DNA of 64,000 nucleotides from Umbilicaria muhlenbergii. Taxonomy: Eukaryota > Ascomycota > Lecanoromycetes > Umbilicariales > Umbilicariaceae. Positions 22,379 to 34,431 of this stretch are shown here, one piece after another. Below the pieces are notes generated by a model that was given only the letters and a program-made list of their open reading frames with translations, made no database searches and was not told the origin of the DNA. The position numbers and the translations under genes are program-made. Positions within the stretch are counted from its first letter, which is position 1. Every line of letters begins with the position of its first letter. Where the stretch lies: contig KK106982.1 in NCBI GenBank assembly GCA_000611775.1, positions 5,040,391 to 5,104,390 on the forward strand, read 5' to 3'.

Positions 22379-22719
22379 GTTGAGGAGATGAGGTCAGAAG
22401 CTTCATCAAACAGCAGTGAAGAAAAATTTAAGATGACAGAAGATAAATAAATAAATGAAAGTGACTTAATGTGACACTGATGAGGGGTTGAGTGCAAGGC
22501 ATTGATTTTAAATTCATTTTAATCTTTAAACCTGAAATGAAATGCTTCTGCACTTGAGTGTTCTCTGCAATGTGACATGTCTGTGATAATGTAGTTCATG
22601 CAGTAATTTTATTAAAGATCTTGTTATAACATCATAACATCATAACTCCTGTTATATTCTTGTTATAAAGCACAGGCTCTGTCATAAGAAATCAGATTAA
22701 CAAAGCTGACAAAGTTTTT

Positions 22720-22960
22720 AATTCTTAAGATTCATAACTTTTGCAACAGCTTCTCAATTGACCTTGAAGAGTCACATCTTAAGACTCATGACTTTTGTGA
22801 CAGCTTCTTAATTAACCTTGAAGAGTCATCTCTTAAGGCTCATGACTTTTGCAACAGCTTCTCAATCAATCTTGAAGGATCACATTTTAAAGCTCATGAC
22901 TTTTGTGACAGCTTCTCAATCAATCTTGAAGAATCACATCTTAAGACTCATCTGAATTTC
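22720..22960 (-). repeat. 54-bp tandem repeat (about 4.4 copies)
   Basis: A unit like TTAAGACTCATGACTTTTG followed by a GACAGCTTCTCAAT block and CTTGAAGAGTCACAT recurs every 54 bases. The unit is a multiple of three (18 codons). It lies between the chromodomain remnants and the small frame of family G. Differences between units are mostly C/T and G/A. Confidence 0.8.
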
Positions 22961-24691
22961 TGTTTGTCAGGGTTGTCAGCATGAAATTTTCACATTTTTG
23001 TCTTTATATTGCAGATAAAGTGTGTTGATTCTCATGTGTCATCTTACACCTGATCTGTCAGCTTTTATTTAATGAGGTATTGAAGCCTGCTGTCATGAAC
23101 ACAGTTATTCACAATTGCCTCAACTTCTCACTCATCATCTCAGTTGAGTAGTAGGTCTTTTCCTGTCAATGCAGAAGACACATGATGTGTGTCTTGAAAT
23201 GACTTCAATAAAGTGATGTTGAATACATTATAAATGTTTCAATCCTCTGAGAGGTCAAGTTCATACAATGACTGACTTATCACACATCATATCATGAATG
23301 AGTTGAGTTTTTTTCAATGCAGTTTCTTCATCTGCTTGTTCACTGACACATTCTTTTCATTGATCAGTATTAAATCACCTTCTTTGAATGTTATCTCTGT
23401 TCAGCGCTGATTATAGTAGTTTGCATACATCTCATTGACTTGTTGTAATCATTTTCAAGCTGTTGCAATTTGATCTTGAAGCTGCTGTGTGTCTGCATAA
23501 GGTCTTATTTGTTCATGTGAGTGCTGTATAAACAGCTTACTTAAGCTCATCTGAGGGTCTTATTTTAAATTAAGCTGAAAGGGGCTCTTTCTCATAGCAG
23601 CATGTATGAAGTTATTGTATGAGAACTTCATGCAGAGTAAAAGCTTCACTCAGTCCTCTTGCTGCTCATTAATGAATATGTGTAAATATGTCTTCAAGGA
23701 CTGATTCTGCCCCTCTGTTTGATCATCAGTTTGCAGGTGAAAAGCTGTTGACATGTTATAATGACATCACATGTGAAAGCAGAAGTTGATTCACTGCTTC
23801 AACATAAACAGCTTATCTCTGTCTGTGATTAAAACTTTTGACATGTCATGATGCTTGATTATGTCCTGAATAAACACTTCAATAAAGTCAGCAACTGACA
23901 TTGTCTTCTGTACTGAAATATAATGAGTCATTTTGATCAACTTATCAACTATGACAAGGATTGAATCTCATGTTGTACTTTCATACATGCTGCTCAGTGG
24001 CAGATTCATAATGAAGTTCATTATCATTATATGTTATGACTCAGTTGAGATTAACAATGAGTTTAATAATCTGTATGATTTGTGATGAGCTGGCTTCACC
24101 TTTTGGCATTTGACACAGTCATGACAGTAATGTCATACATCTTTGACAGCATCAGGTCAGTCATAAGATCACTGCATTAATTTTATAATTCTTGATTTCC
24201 TGAAATGACCTGCAAAGACATCATCATGAAATCAACTGATCACTGCATTGTGAAGGGCAGGGTTCTGTGAAACATAAATTTTATCATCATAATATATAAC
24301 ATCCTCAATTTCCTCTCAATGTTTCATTATGTCAGGAAGTATTGTCATCATATTTATCATTTTTAACTCAGTCAAGTTGTTTTTATCCTCAAGAGGGGTA
24401 GTTAATCCCTGTCATACTCATCATATCAAATCATCTTTCAACTGTTCAGTATGAATCATATGTTCAAGTTGTTTAATAAATATTCTTATATAAGCTGTTA
24501 TCTCCTCATTTAGGAGTGAGTGAGTAGACATGAGCTGAAACACTTTAATAGTGTCAACAGAAGAAGCACTATCCTTAATTTAAAAATTAATAAAAACATG
24601 ACTTGTATCATCATTCATAATTACAGTGCTTGCTGCATTATTCTTAATTCAGTGCTGCTTAAGTTCTGCATACTCAAGTTCTCTCATTCAG

Positions 24692-25061
24692 TCATGACTT
24701 GCTTCTTGAGCATATAGGTCACGGACTGCTGATGTTTCAGTTATATCATCAACTTCAGTATTCATTGTATTAATATGTTCATCATGGCTTGCTTCTTAAG
24801 CATGTAAGTCATGAACTGCTGATGTTTCAATCATGTCATCAGCTTCAGCATTCATCATATTAATATATTCATCACGGCTTGCTTCTTAAGCATGTAGGTC
24901 ATGAACTGCTGATGTTTTAATCATGCTGTCAACTTCAGTATTCATTGTATTAATATATTCATCATGACTTGCTTCTTGAGCATGTAAGTCATGAACTGCT
25001 GATGTTTCAATCATGTCATCAACTTCAGTATTCATCATACTGATATTATTCATTGTGACAG
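24692..25061 (-). repeat. 90-bp tandem repeat between RNase H and integrase of family G (about 4 copies)
   Basis: Units start at 24692, 24782, 24872 and 24962, each beginning TCATGACTTGCTTCTTGAGC or a close variant. Ninety bases equal 30 codons. On the minus strand each unit reads like AQEASHDEYINT followed by an acidic part and VHDLH. A related but more diverged array lies at about 48570-49230 in the plus-strand G copy. It probably encoded a flexible acidic linker. Confidence 0.85.
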
Positions 25062-26495
25062 GTACAACATTCTTTTGTTGTAATCTCTGTCATACTGAGC
25101 ATCTTGACTGCAGCATCATTGCAGCAAGTGTGTATAATTTCTTCTACACTGATTTATAGTTCTTACTTCTTAAATGGAAGGACTGTTGCATTATTTCAGC
25201 AGCAGTTGAGGTACTGACAGTCTTCAGCAGTTCATAATCAGGTCATCTTGATAAATCATCAGCAGAATTCTTCTTATCCTCTTGATATGTGATCTTAAAA
25301 TCATACTCAGTGAGCTTTTCAGCTCACTTGAGCTGCCTTCATGTGAGGTTTGAGGTAGTCATAAACCAAACAAGGTTTATGTGATCAGTCAATATGATGA
25401 TCAGGTGCCTAGCGCCTCAACAGTAATATTGTTAATGATGCATAACTTTCATGATGACAAGGAGCTCTTGCTCACTTGTATCATATCAAGTCTCAATATT
25501 TAGCAGCTTCTTGCTGTAGTAAGTAACTGATAATCAATGCAATTGATCATTGACCTTGAAGCATTGTGTCAAGATTTCATTAATTGTAAATTCAGAGGCG
25601 TCTGTTTCAACTCTCATGAGTTTGTTTTCATTGAAATAATGTAGTAATGAAGCACTCATGAAGGTCTCCTTCAAAGCATTAAACACTTTCAATGCAGCTC
25701 CTGAGAGTGAAAAAAAGGCAGGTATGATGTTTTCTTGTTGTAACTCTCCTCTGACTTGCAGGTTGCATGCTGAATACTTTATATTAAATCTTCACAATGA
25801 GGTCAGGCTGTTCTGCTTTCTTTTAATAATAATCTGTTGAGACTGAAGAGGAGAGAATGATGTATCTTTAATCTTCTTTTTATTCTTTCTTGTTTTCAGG
25901 AGATTTAACAGTGATGCTGCAATTCATGAATAATCTCTTATAAACCTTCAGAAGAAGTTGATGAAGTTTAAAAAAATCTGCAATTCATGAACATTCTCTG
26001 AGGGTAATCATTCTTCAACAGCGTGAATCCTTTCTGAACTCATATGTATGCCTTCAGTATTGATCTTAAACCTCAGGAAGTTCACTTTCATTGCATTAAA
26101 AAAGCATTTGCTGATCTTAAGATGAAGATCATGACATCATAATGCAGTTAATACTTGTCATACATGCTCCTCATGTTCAGATTCATCTTTACTGAAGATC
26201 AGGATATCATCTAGATAAATCATGTAATTATATCAAGAAACTCATTAAAAGCCTTATCAATGAAGGCCTGAAACATAGCAGGAGCATTTGTGAGACTGAA
26301 AAACATGACAAGATATTTAAACAGGCTGAATTGTGTTCAAAATACTATTTTTCACTCATCTCTGCTCTTGATTCATATTTGATTATATGCATTCTTGCAG
26401 TTCAACTTAGTGAACTTCTTAACTTCTTGAAGACAGTTCAACATATCTGATATGAGTGATAAAGAGTAACAGTTCTTAATGATAATGTCATTCAA

Positions 26496-26924
26496 TTATT
26501 TATAATTAATGATCAGTCGCAGGCTTTCATCTGATTTAGGCATGAACATGACAAGTGAAGCTGCAGGTGATATTAATTTGCAGATTATGTTTACTTTCAT
26601 AACATCATCTAAATATATCTTCAGTACATCAAGCTCAGCTGAAAACATTGAGTATAACTTTCTGAATGAAGATTGCTGCCCTGATTTCAAGTCAATGACA
26701 TGATCATGTGAATTTTTCTTAAGCAGAGACTGCTTCTCAGTCACCTGAAATATGTTCATGTACTCATGATATTCAGGTGATAATGTGTTATACACATCAT
26801 TACTCCTGTTGTACTGTAATGAGTTCATCTGAAGGGTATATTTTTTTATATCAGCCACTAGGTCCACCGGCCCTATAAAGTGGTCAGTAATGATGAGGTT
26901 GTTCATACATAAGATATTTTTCAA
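26496..26924 (-). pseudogene. Reverse transcriptase N-terminal fragment of family G
   Basis: A 142-codon open stretch, the longest in the G element. It contains LSPEYHEYMNIFQVTEKQSL and SLVMFMPKSDESLRLIINYK, which match the usual start of Ty3 reverse transcriptase: a spacer helix, then the first polymerase strand with the conserved Arg-Leu. The catalytic Asp pair lies further left in a separate decayed part. It is a fossil fragment. Confidence 0.75.
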
Positions 26925-27984
26925 CGCGTTCTTTTCATCAGCAGTGAATATACAGCATGCAGTAGTATGTTTTGACTTCTTTCATAAAAATTTACCTGTA
27001 TTGTAGTAGTGATTTGAGTTTGCATGAACTAAAAATGATAACCTGAGGACAAAAGGAGCTGATGTGTTGTCTCATGTGACAAAAAAGTGATTGCTATAGT
27101 GATAAGATTAACTGTCAGTGTCATATGCTGTAATCATCAGTATAACAGACTCTGATAGCTCAATCACATTGCCTCATGCATTACCTTAAGCTCTGTAGAA
27201 TTTCATCAGCAGAGACAACTTATTGATAACATCTTGTGTGATTGTATTGCCCTGACTGCCGTTGTCAATAATATATGAATATCATGAGGATTTTTCTGTC
27301 ATATCACTCATTGTCATTATATGCAGTTCCACCTCTAGTTGCTCTGATATCAAACGTGAGATATCATCAATAATCAGTAGTGAGGCAAACTGAAGATGAT
27401 TCATGAGTCATTTATTCACATTAACTGCAGTGAAGACGGCTGTAGATCATTTAATCATACAATCATTTATTCAGTGACTGATGACTTCACATTTAATGCA
27501 GAGACTTGCTGATCTTCATGCATTCACTTCATTCCTTGAGATGAAGTCTTCTTGTCAGCGTGAGAGGATTATGAATATTCATGTCATCATCATAATTGCT
27601 CCTTCAGTGATTGATATATGATTGAGATTCTGACTCTGATTGCAGCCACTTTCATGATAGAAACCTCATGAGTTGTTTTCTCTTTCACAGCTGAATTGAG
27701 TGAATTGAGTGCAGATTGTTTATTATTCAGTGAGGAATTCTTTTCTGTCATAATATGACATCTGTGTCATACTTTTGTTGTTGTTGTCAGTTTTGCTTTA
27801 ATGATCCTTTTTGGTGTCTGAGTGGCTTCAGAATAGTTCATGATTGATGATGATATCAAGATGTGCTGAAATTTTCTGCACTGACTGTCTTGCAACCTGC
27901 ATCAGATCTCAACATCATAATTTAGTTAAAACATGATGAGGAAGTCTTGATCATCAGTGATTTCAAATGATCATTCAATTACAG

Positions 27985-30900
27985 ATCTGATCTTTTTCAG
28001 GTTCATTCATAAGCTTTTTAATGTGATGATAAATTCAAGGAACTGAACTTCTTTAACATAAAAAAGGCTTTTCTCAGGTTTAATGTGAAGGTCAGCATCT
28101 TTTAATACTTTCAGCATTTTTTAAACATGTTCAACATGTTGTTCCTTTGTCTTCAAGTATATCAGTATGTCATCAAGGTAGATGACTATGAACTGATTTA
28201 AATACTATCATAAAATGTTGTTGATAAAAGCCTGAAAAGTCACTGAGGTGTTGATTAATCTGAACAGCATTATCAAATATTTATATAATCTTGAACATGT
28301 TTAAAACACTGTTTTTCATTCATCACCTTCTTTTATTCATATCTGGTTGAATGCCTCTGAGATATTGAACTTTATGAATTACTGTGTTCTCTGAAATCTG
28401 TCCTGCAGTTCTGATATGAGCAGCAGTGAGTAGCTGTTTTTTATTATTATGTTGTTCAGTGTTTTATAATTAACACACAACCTCAATGATCTGTCTGATT
28501 TTGAGACAAATAATATCAGATATTCAGCTGAAGATTGAGATTCTTGAATGAATTTTTTTTATAAGTTCTCCTTTAAGTATTCTCACAAAGCATTCAACTT
28601 TTAAGGTGACAATGAGTATATGAGTTGCTTCATCAGTTTGTAATCATTCATGATTTTAATTTCATGATTTCATTCTTAATGTTTTAATAAGGCGTCCTGT
28701 TTTTTAACTGCTGTAAATAATTCTTTGAAGTCTTTATATTCTTTAAAGATAAATAACTTAATAATAAAGTCTCAGTTCTCATCAACTCACTTAATTCACA
28801 GTATCTTTGTGTCAGGATTTTTTAATTCCTTGTGTATCTCTTTCACTGTTATAATGAAGACTTTCACTCCTTCAGGTGAGTTCAGGACTGAATATAACTT
28901 TATAAAAGTACTGCTTTTCATGAAGTATATCTCATTTTCAGCTTAATTGATCAAGGGATTGATCATTTGAAGTTAAGATATGCTTAAGATTATGTCACTT
29001 CCTGACTGCTTCATAATATTGAAATTGATTTTCTCTTAGTGTTGATTAATCTGAACAGGTGTCAGGACTGTTTCTTTATTTATATAATCATTGTTGTGTT
29101 TTGTAAGGGTTTCATTAAACTCTTGAAGCAAATAAAGATTTCACTTCATTTAAACTTTTATCTCATTCACTTTGATGAATCATGAATTCAAGAAATTCCC
29201 TGTACAGTCACTGTTAATTAACAGTTAAGCTGAGTGATCTTTCACTTTAATTTAAATATGAAAGTTGCTCATGTTTTCTGTGATGATGATTTTTTTTAGC
29301 AATCACTTCTTCTGAAGACTTTGAAATAAGTGTCTTCAGAAGTCTTTGACTCAGAGAGCCTTTTAATTTTTTAAATTAAACAAAAGAAATCTCAGATTCT
29401 CTCTCACATATTTAAAATTCTTTGAGTCAACTTTCTTATCTGAATATCATATTGAGTTCAGTTTTAAGTATTTGGCTTGAAGTTCTTAAACTTTCATTCA
29501 TAGTTTTCTCAGGATATGAACTTCATTAAGAGTGACATACTCTTCTTTAATAATGAATTTTAAACCCTTCAGTGATGTTTTTCTGAGTATGTCTTAATAA
29601 TTCATGTCTTTAACTTCATCTTTCTGAGTGAATGCATTTTTAATTATTCATAGAATTCATTTCTGTAGCAGGTTTACATGATTTTCATAATTTTCAAGAG
29701 ATTCTTTCATTATTTTAAATACTTCTTCATAAGTTTTCAATCACTGCTCTTCATGAGTGAATGCTCAGATGTTATTATTCTTTTCAATAAACTCTCTTAA
29801 ATTTTTAAAGTTTTTTACTTTTATGAGATCTTCCTCCTCATTAGATGAAGATAATGTGTCATCACTGTTAATATAATTTCCTTTCACTTTGTACTTCTGT
29901 TGTTTAATTAGTTGCTTTTCTGCTTTTGCAACAGAGTCTCAGTGAGAAGTCATGATGTACTTTTTTATCTTTTTTAATTGATGTGAAAATCATTCAGAGC
30001 CGTCTTTGTCACTCTGATGTGTATGACAGTCATTATCATAACATGCTGTTCAAGACTTAACATCATGTTAAGTTCATTTCTTCAGTGCTGACTTTTTTAA
30101 CACAGCTGTGTATGTCTTTCTTGATTGAACAGTCTTTTCAGGGACTCAACAGTCTCAGGTGAAATGTCTCAGTTTTTTATAATTATAATAATTATTTCTG
30201 TGAGGTTTCTCTTTTTTTCTTGAGTCATTTTTTCACTGAAAGTGATTCTTCCTGATTACTGAATCAATTTTCATGAGTTGAGGCTTGTAGTAAGATTTAT
30301 TATTATACTGATGTTCATGATTCTTTTCAGCCTTTCATGATATGAGAATCTTATGACTCTTTTTTAAACTTCATTCATAAACTCAGTTATTAATGATGAT
30401 CAATCATTCAATCATTTCTGAGAGCATGACAGAGTATTCAGTTTTAAAGATTTCATCTTTAATCACATCCTTCAGTCTCTTATAATATTGCGCTGTCAAA
30501 GCAATATCATTTTAATTCATATGTGAGGTGAGTCTCTGAAAGTTTATTACATATGTAACAGCAGCTTCTTTCTGCTGAATATTACAAATTTCTCACTTTA
30601 TCATTTTCTTTTCAACAACTGTTTTAAATATTATCTTTATCTGTTTCTTGAATTCCTTTAAGTCATGAAAGATTTCATTAATCAGATTGTCTCAATCCTT
30701 CTTTTTATTATCAAGGTAATCTCAGAGAATAAATTTAAATCAGTTTAAAGCATCTGACCTCAGATGTGAAGAAGTGAACAACACTTTCTTTACTTTTGAT
30801 GTGAACAGGAAGTTGTTGAATTATAAGTACATATCAAGCTGAGTAAAGAAAGGGTTCAACATTCTTCTCTCATTAAGAAACTTATTCAGTAATGAGATCT

Positions 30901-31415
30901 TAACTTAAATTACTTTGTCAGAGGGTTATCCTATGACTGACTGACCTCATTCAGTGAAAGTAGACATCATGAAACTGATGAGTCAGTTCATTGCATGACT
31001 GATACTCTGTAAATTGATGCTCAAAGTGTAACAGGTGATATCATAATGACTGAAGTAATACTGTTATACTTTAAACTGTTCAAGGTACTGTTCAAACTTA
31101 AATTGAACAATTAACTGAACATGAACTAAATGATTATGAATGAAATTAAAAGATGAAACTAGTAGATTGTCTTTAATACATGAGTTGAGCATGAACTCCT
31201 AATTATAAATCTACCTGTGATTATATAGACTTTAGAAGACTCATGTGATTAAACTGATCATGATGATCAAGCTTTTAATCACTTTGAACAGTTCAATCAC
31301 TTTGATTGAGGTGATTAAGGTGTTCAAGCTCTCACTCACTTTAATCACTTCAATTAGTATCAACTGTTCATTATGAACATGTACTTTTAAATATCATTCT
31401 GAGCAAGCCTTAACA
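27985..31415 (-). mobile_element. Family D element, minus copy, 5' LTR to reverse transcriptase (fossil)
   Basis: Read on the minus strand: the 5' LTR at 31027-31415, gag about 30980-29900 with a zinc-knuckle-like region near 30150, a protease region near 29200-29500, and reverse transcriptase about 28700-28050. The copy is cut at about 27985, where family G begins. It corresponds to the plus-strand copy at 1976-4500 and additionally keeps the gag start missing there. Many breaks are present. Confidence 0.8.
31027..31415 (-). repeat. 5' LTR of family D (389 bp)
   Basis: It begins TGTAACAGGTG and ends AAGCCTTAACA on the plus strand. Similar LTRs lie at 7208-7554 and 61745-62094. Its middle contains repeated AATCACTTTGA/TGATCA-type words. 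Beyond it on the right, family A polymerase sequence starts, so D was probably inserted into A. Confidence 0.75.
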
Positions 31416-32935
31416 GATCAGTTCTGTATGATGTTCACTCATCATGAATTCATCATTATGCTGTCAGTTGTAATAATAAACTTTAGAAATTTCATCTTGA
31501 TAATGAAGAATTCACACTTCTTAAAGTTCATATAAAGTTGAAATCAGCAGAGTCAGTTTAACATCTGTTTAACATGCTTTTAATGTTGCACTGATGATTC
31601 TGAGTATATGAGGATGTCATTTAAATAAATAACACAAAAAACATTCATAAGCTTTGTTAATGCTTAATTGATATAAGCTTGAAATGTAACTGAAGTGTTG
31701 ATCAATCTGAAAGGCATGATCATATACTCAAAGTAATTATAACATGTGTAAAATGCTGTTTTTCACTCATTATTCTTTTTTATGTAAATATGATGATAAG
31801 TGTTTTTTAAATTTAGCTTCATAAATAACTTAACTTCATTAAGCTGATTCAATGTTTCATTTATAAGAAGTAACAGGTGCTTGTTCTTAATGATCATCTT
31901 ATTCAACTCTTAATAATTAATATATAAGCACAGCTTTTCATCTTTTTTTAAAACAAAAAAGATGAGTGCTCCTGCAGAGCTCATGAAATGATGAATTCAA
32001 CTCTTCATTAAGATGTCATTCAAGTATTCTCATAACACCCTTAACTCAGTATTGAAGAAGTTATACAAAAGATCATAAAATAAATTTTTGCTGTTCAAGT
32101 CAATTGCATGATCACTGATCTTATGAAGTGAAAAGAGGTCAGCATTCTCTGTTGAAAATACATTCACATAATCAGTGTACTCCTCAGGTAAAGCTTATGT
32201 TATATTAATGCTTTATATGCACACCTCTGATGCAGCATCATCACTCAGACTGACTTATATCATGATATAAACAGCAGAGTGATCTTGAATCTTTTTTATA
32301 AATTCATCAGGTGACTGTAACTTGATAAATTACTTCTTAATGTTAAAGCATCACACCTTCATTCTGCAGTTAATTCACACATGTTCAGTCTTCAATGTAA
32401 GAAGTTTAAGGATAAGAGGTGATCCTGATTTATTTAAGATGTAAAATACATGTTCACATTCATGAAATTATTCTCAACTGTCAGTAAGTTGATAATGCAC
32501 ATGATAAGCACTGAAGCAGTAAGTCTTCTGATCATTTAAGAATTAAAATTAAGACAATAAGCCCTTCATATGAGTTAATTGATGCTCAATAATGAAATGT
32601 TGTGAAATCACATTGACTTCAGCTCTTATGTTCAATAAGGCTTGCATAAGTATGATATCATCATTGTAAAGAACTTGTTCATCAACAATTAAACTGAACT
32701 CTGAAGTTACTTTTGTTCAGCACTTTAATAACATGAAGTCTTCACTGAAGTGTTTTTATTTTTTAATACTGAAACAGCTGCAACTGAGGTTTTATTCAAG
32801 TTTGAGTTTTTCACAGGCTGTTAAAAGCATGATGTAATTAAACAACTTACATTAACTTCTGATTAAGCTTAACATGTTCAGTTAATTCTGCAACACTCAC
32901 ATATGTAGTTTTACTCATCACTTAATGACTTCTTA
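31416..32935 (-). mobile_element. Family A element, second copy, reverse transcriptase to gag end (fossil)
   Basis: Read on the minus strand, 32630-32822 matches the first 190 bases of the window. A protease-like and linker region follows, then reverse transcriptase at about 32100-31450 with YLNDILIYSES readable near 31580-31610, a variant of the catalytic Asp pair motif. The right end (32823-32935) also occurs inverted at about 43920-44040. Both ends are cut: by the D LTR on the left and IR-1 on the right. Old and broken. Confidence 0.7.
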
Positions 32936-33824
32936 CATCCGCAACTTGGCAGCCCGCTCAAAAATAAGGTTTTAGTTAATAGTACTTTATGCGCTCAGAG
33001 CACTCTCTGAGCAGTAAATAAACTAATACAAAAATTACACTTTAAATAACTATTATACCTTCATGAATAATAAGAAACTTTTTATTGAAAAGTTTTAGAT
33101 CTCTTTATTCTGTACACTTTACAAACTAAAGATTTCTTCATAAGTTTTAATTTGCAATAGTTATGAATTAAAAAACTTTTAACTAATTATAAATATATTA
33201 GCATATTGAATAACTATTGCGCTTTTATACTGATGATATAACTTTCAGTTTATAAGTTGTAGAGAATAAGCTGTTTAAGAGTTTTCTTATACAAAGTTTC
33301 TTTTTATGTGTTGTTGTTGTTGAGTTATTCAAAAAGTCATTAAAAGTCTATTTATTAATTTATGAAGAAACTTTTAGTTTAACATTAATAGAGAATACTG
33401 TTTTTTATAACTTATGCATTGAAAGTTTCTTCATATCTGTTGAGTTGCAAAAGTTATTAAAGTGTGTAAATTTTTAAGTGATGAAAATCTTGAAGTTCTT
33501 TAAATATTCAGAACTCAACACTTATACAGTGCTTTCAGACTCAACAAATCATGATTTTTTATTGCAGAAAAGTGAATTTTAGCAAAAGTTTACTTATTAT
33601 AAGTTTTACTGTTATTATAACACTGTGTGTGTACTTGTTTAAACAATTGTTTTAATAACTGTTTTTTTATCGCAAAATTTTGATGTTCCGCTCAAGATTT
33701 AAGGTTGAGCTCAAAGCGCTCAGAGGATGCTAAGAGCGGCTGTTAGCTGAGACATGAGATCAGAAGCTCAGAGCGCTCAAAGTGCTAAAAACTAACTCAG
33801 AGCTAACTTGCTAAATTGCTGATG
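32936..33824 (+). mobile_element. IR-1, copy 2 (889 bp)
   Basis: Same termini and orientation as copy 1 (CATCCGCAACTTGGCAGCCC ... AAATTGCTGATG). It is about 230 bases shorter, mainly because sequence between the inner inverted repeats is missing. TA flanks both edges, which could be a 2-base target duplication. It keeps GAGCGGCTG and GAGCGCTC motifs. Confidence 0.75.
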
Positions 33825-34431
33825 TAGAATTAATTTTTTAATCATCATATCTGTATGACTTGCTCTGCATAATTTTAATATTAAATTAATTCTCATTCTT
33901 TTAACATTCATGAGACAGTTAAATTGAAATAACTTGTTCAGAAAGACCTTGAGTGATGTGTATTAACAATATTAAAAAACACTTATAACATTACTCTCTG
34001 CAACTACACCTCTTAAGTCATACAGAAGTGTATCAGTTGACTTAAATTATATAAAACAATGCTGAATTGCTTTTATGAAAGAGTTGAATTTAAATAAATT
34101 ACTGAAACAACTTTCAAGTCATACAGACATGTATCAGTTGACTTAAATCATATGAAAACCTGAAAGCTCATGAAGCAGTTGAGTTAAAATAATCTATTAT
34201 AATAAGTGTGCAGTTATCATCATCACTGAACACTCATAAAGCAGTTAAGTTGAATTTAAATAACTTGCATTCACCTTGCTCTTGTGAAAGAGCTGAATCA
34301 AAAGAAATCATCAAACTAAACACTGAACTGTTCAAACAACATTAAACAGAGGTTAAGAAAGACATTAAATGCAGAATGCTGTGAAACAGACATCTTCAAC
34401 ACTGAATCATCAACACATCATCATTAACATG
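33825..34431. other. Unassigned AT-rich segment
   Basis: No gene is visible. A 33-base phrase (AAGTCATACAGAAGTGTATC plus AGTTGACTTAAAT) occurs twice, at about 34016 and 34116. The rest has the same TGA/TCA-rich mutated look as the surrounding transposons. It may be part of an unrecognised element between IR-1 and the C LTR. Confidence 0.5.

Larger units (their letters stand above)
20930..27984 (-). mobile_element. Ty3-type chromodomain LTR element, family G, minus copy (fossil)
   Basis: Read on the minus strand: gag end about 27980-27400, protease about 27350-27100, reverse transcriptase about 26950-26150, RNase H about 25900-25260, a 90-base tandem repeat, integrase zinc-binding part about 24070-24300 and core about 23600-24050 (TAFHLQTDDQTEGQNQSL is readable), and chromodomain-like remnants about 23000-23160. 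A 54-base repeat, a small frame and an antisense cysteine-rich frame follow. The end is a purine tract at about 20930-20950 beside the G LTR. The 5' LTR and early gag are missing where family D abuts at about 27985. It is old, with dozens of breaks. Confidence 0.85.

Noticed and set aside
22690-25061. CRISPR-like arrays
   Set aside because: The 54- and 90-base repeats are contiguous tandem units without unique spacers, and lie inside a Ty3 fossil of a eukaryote.
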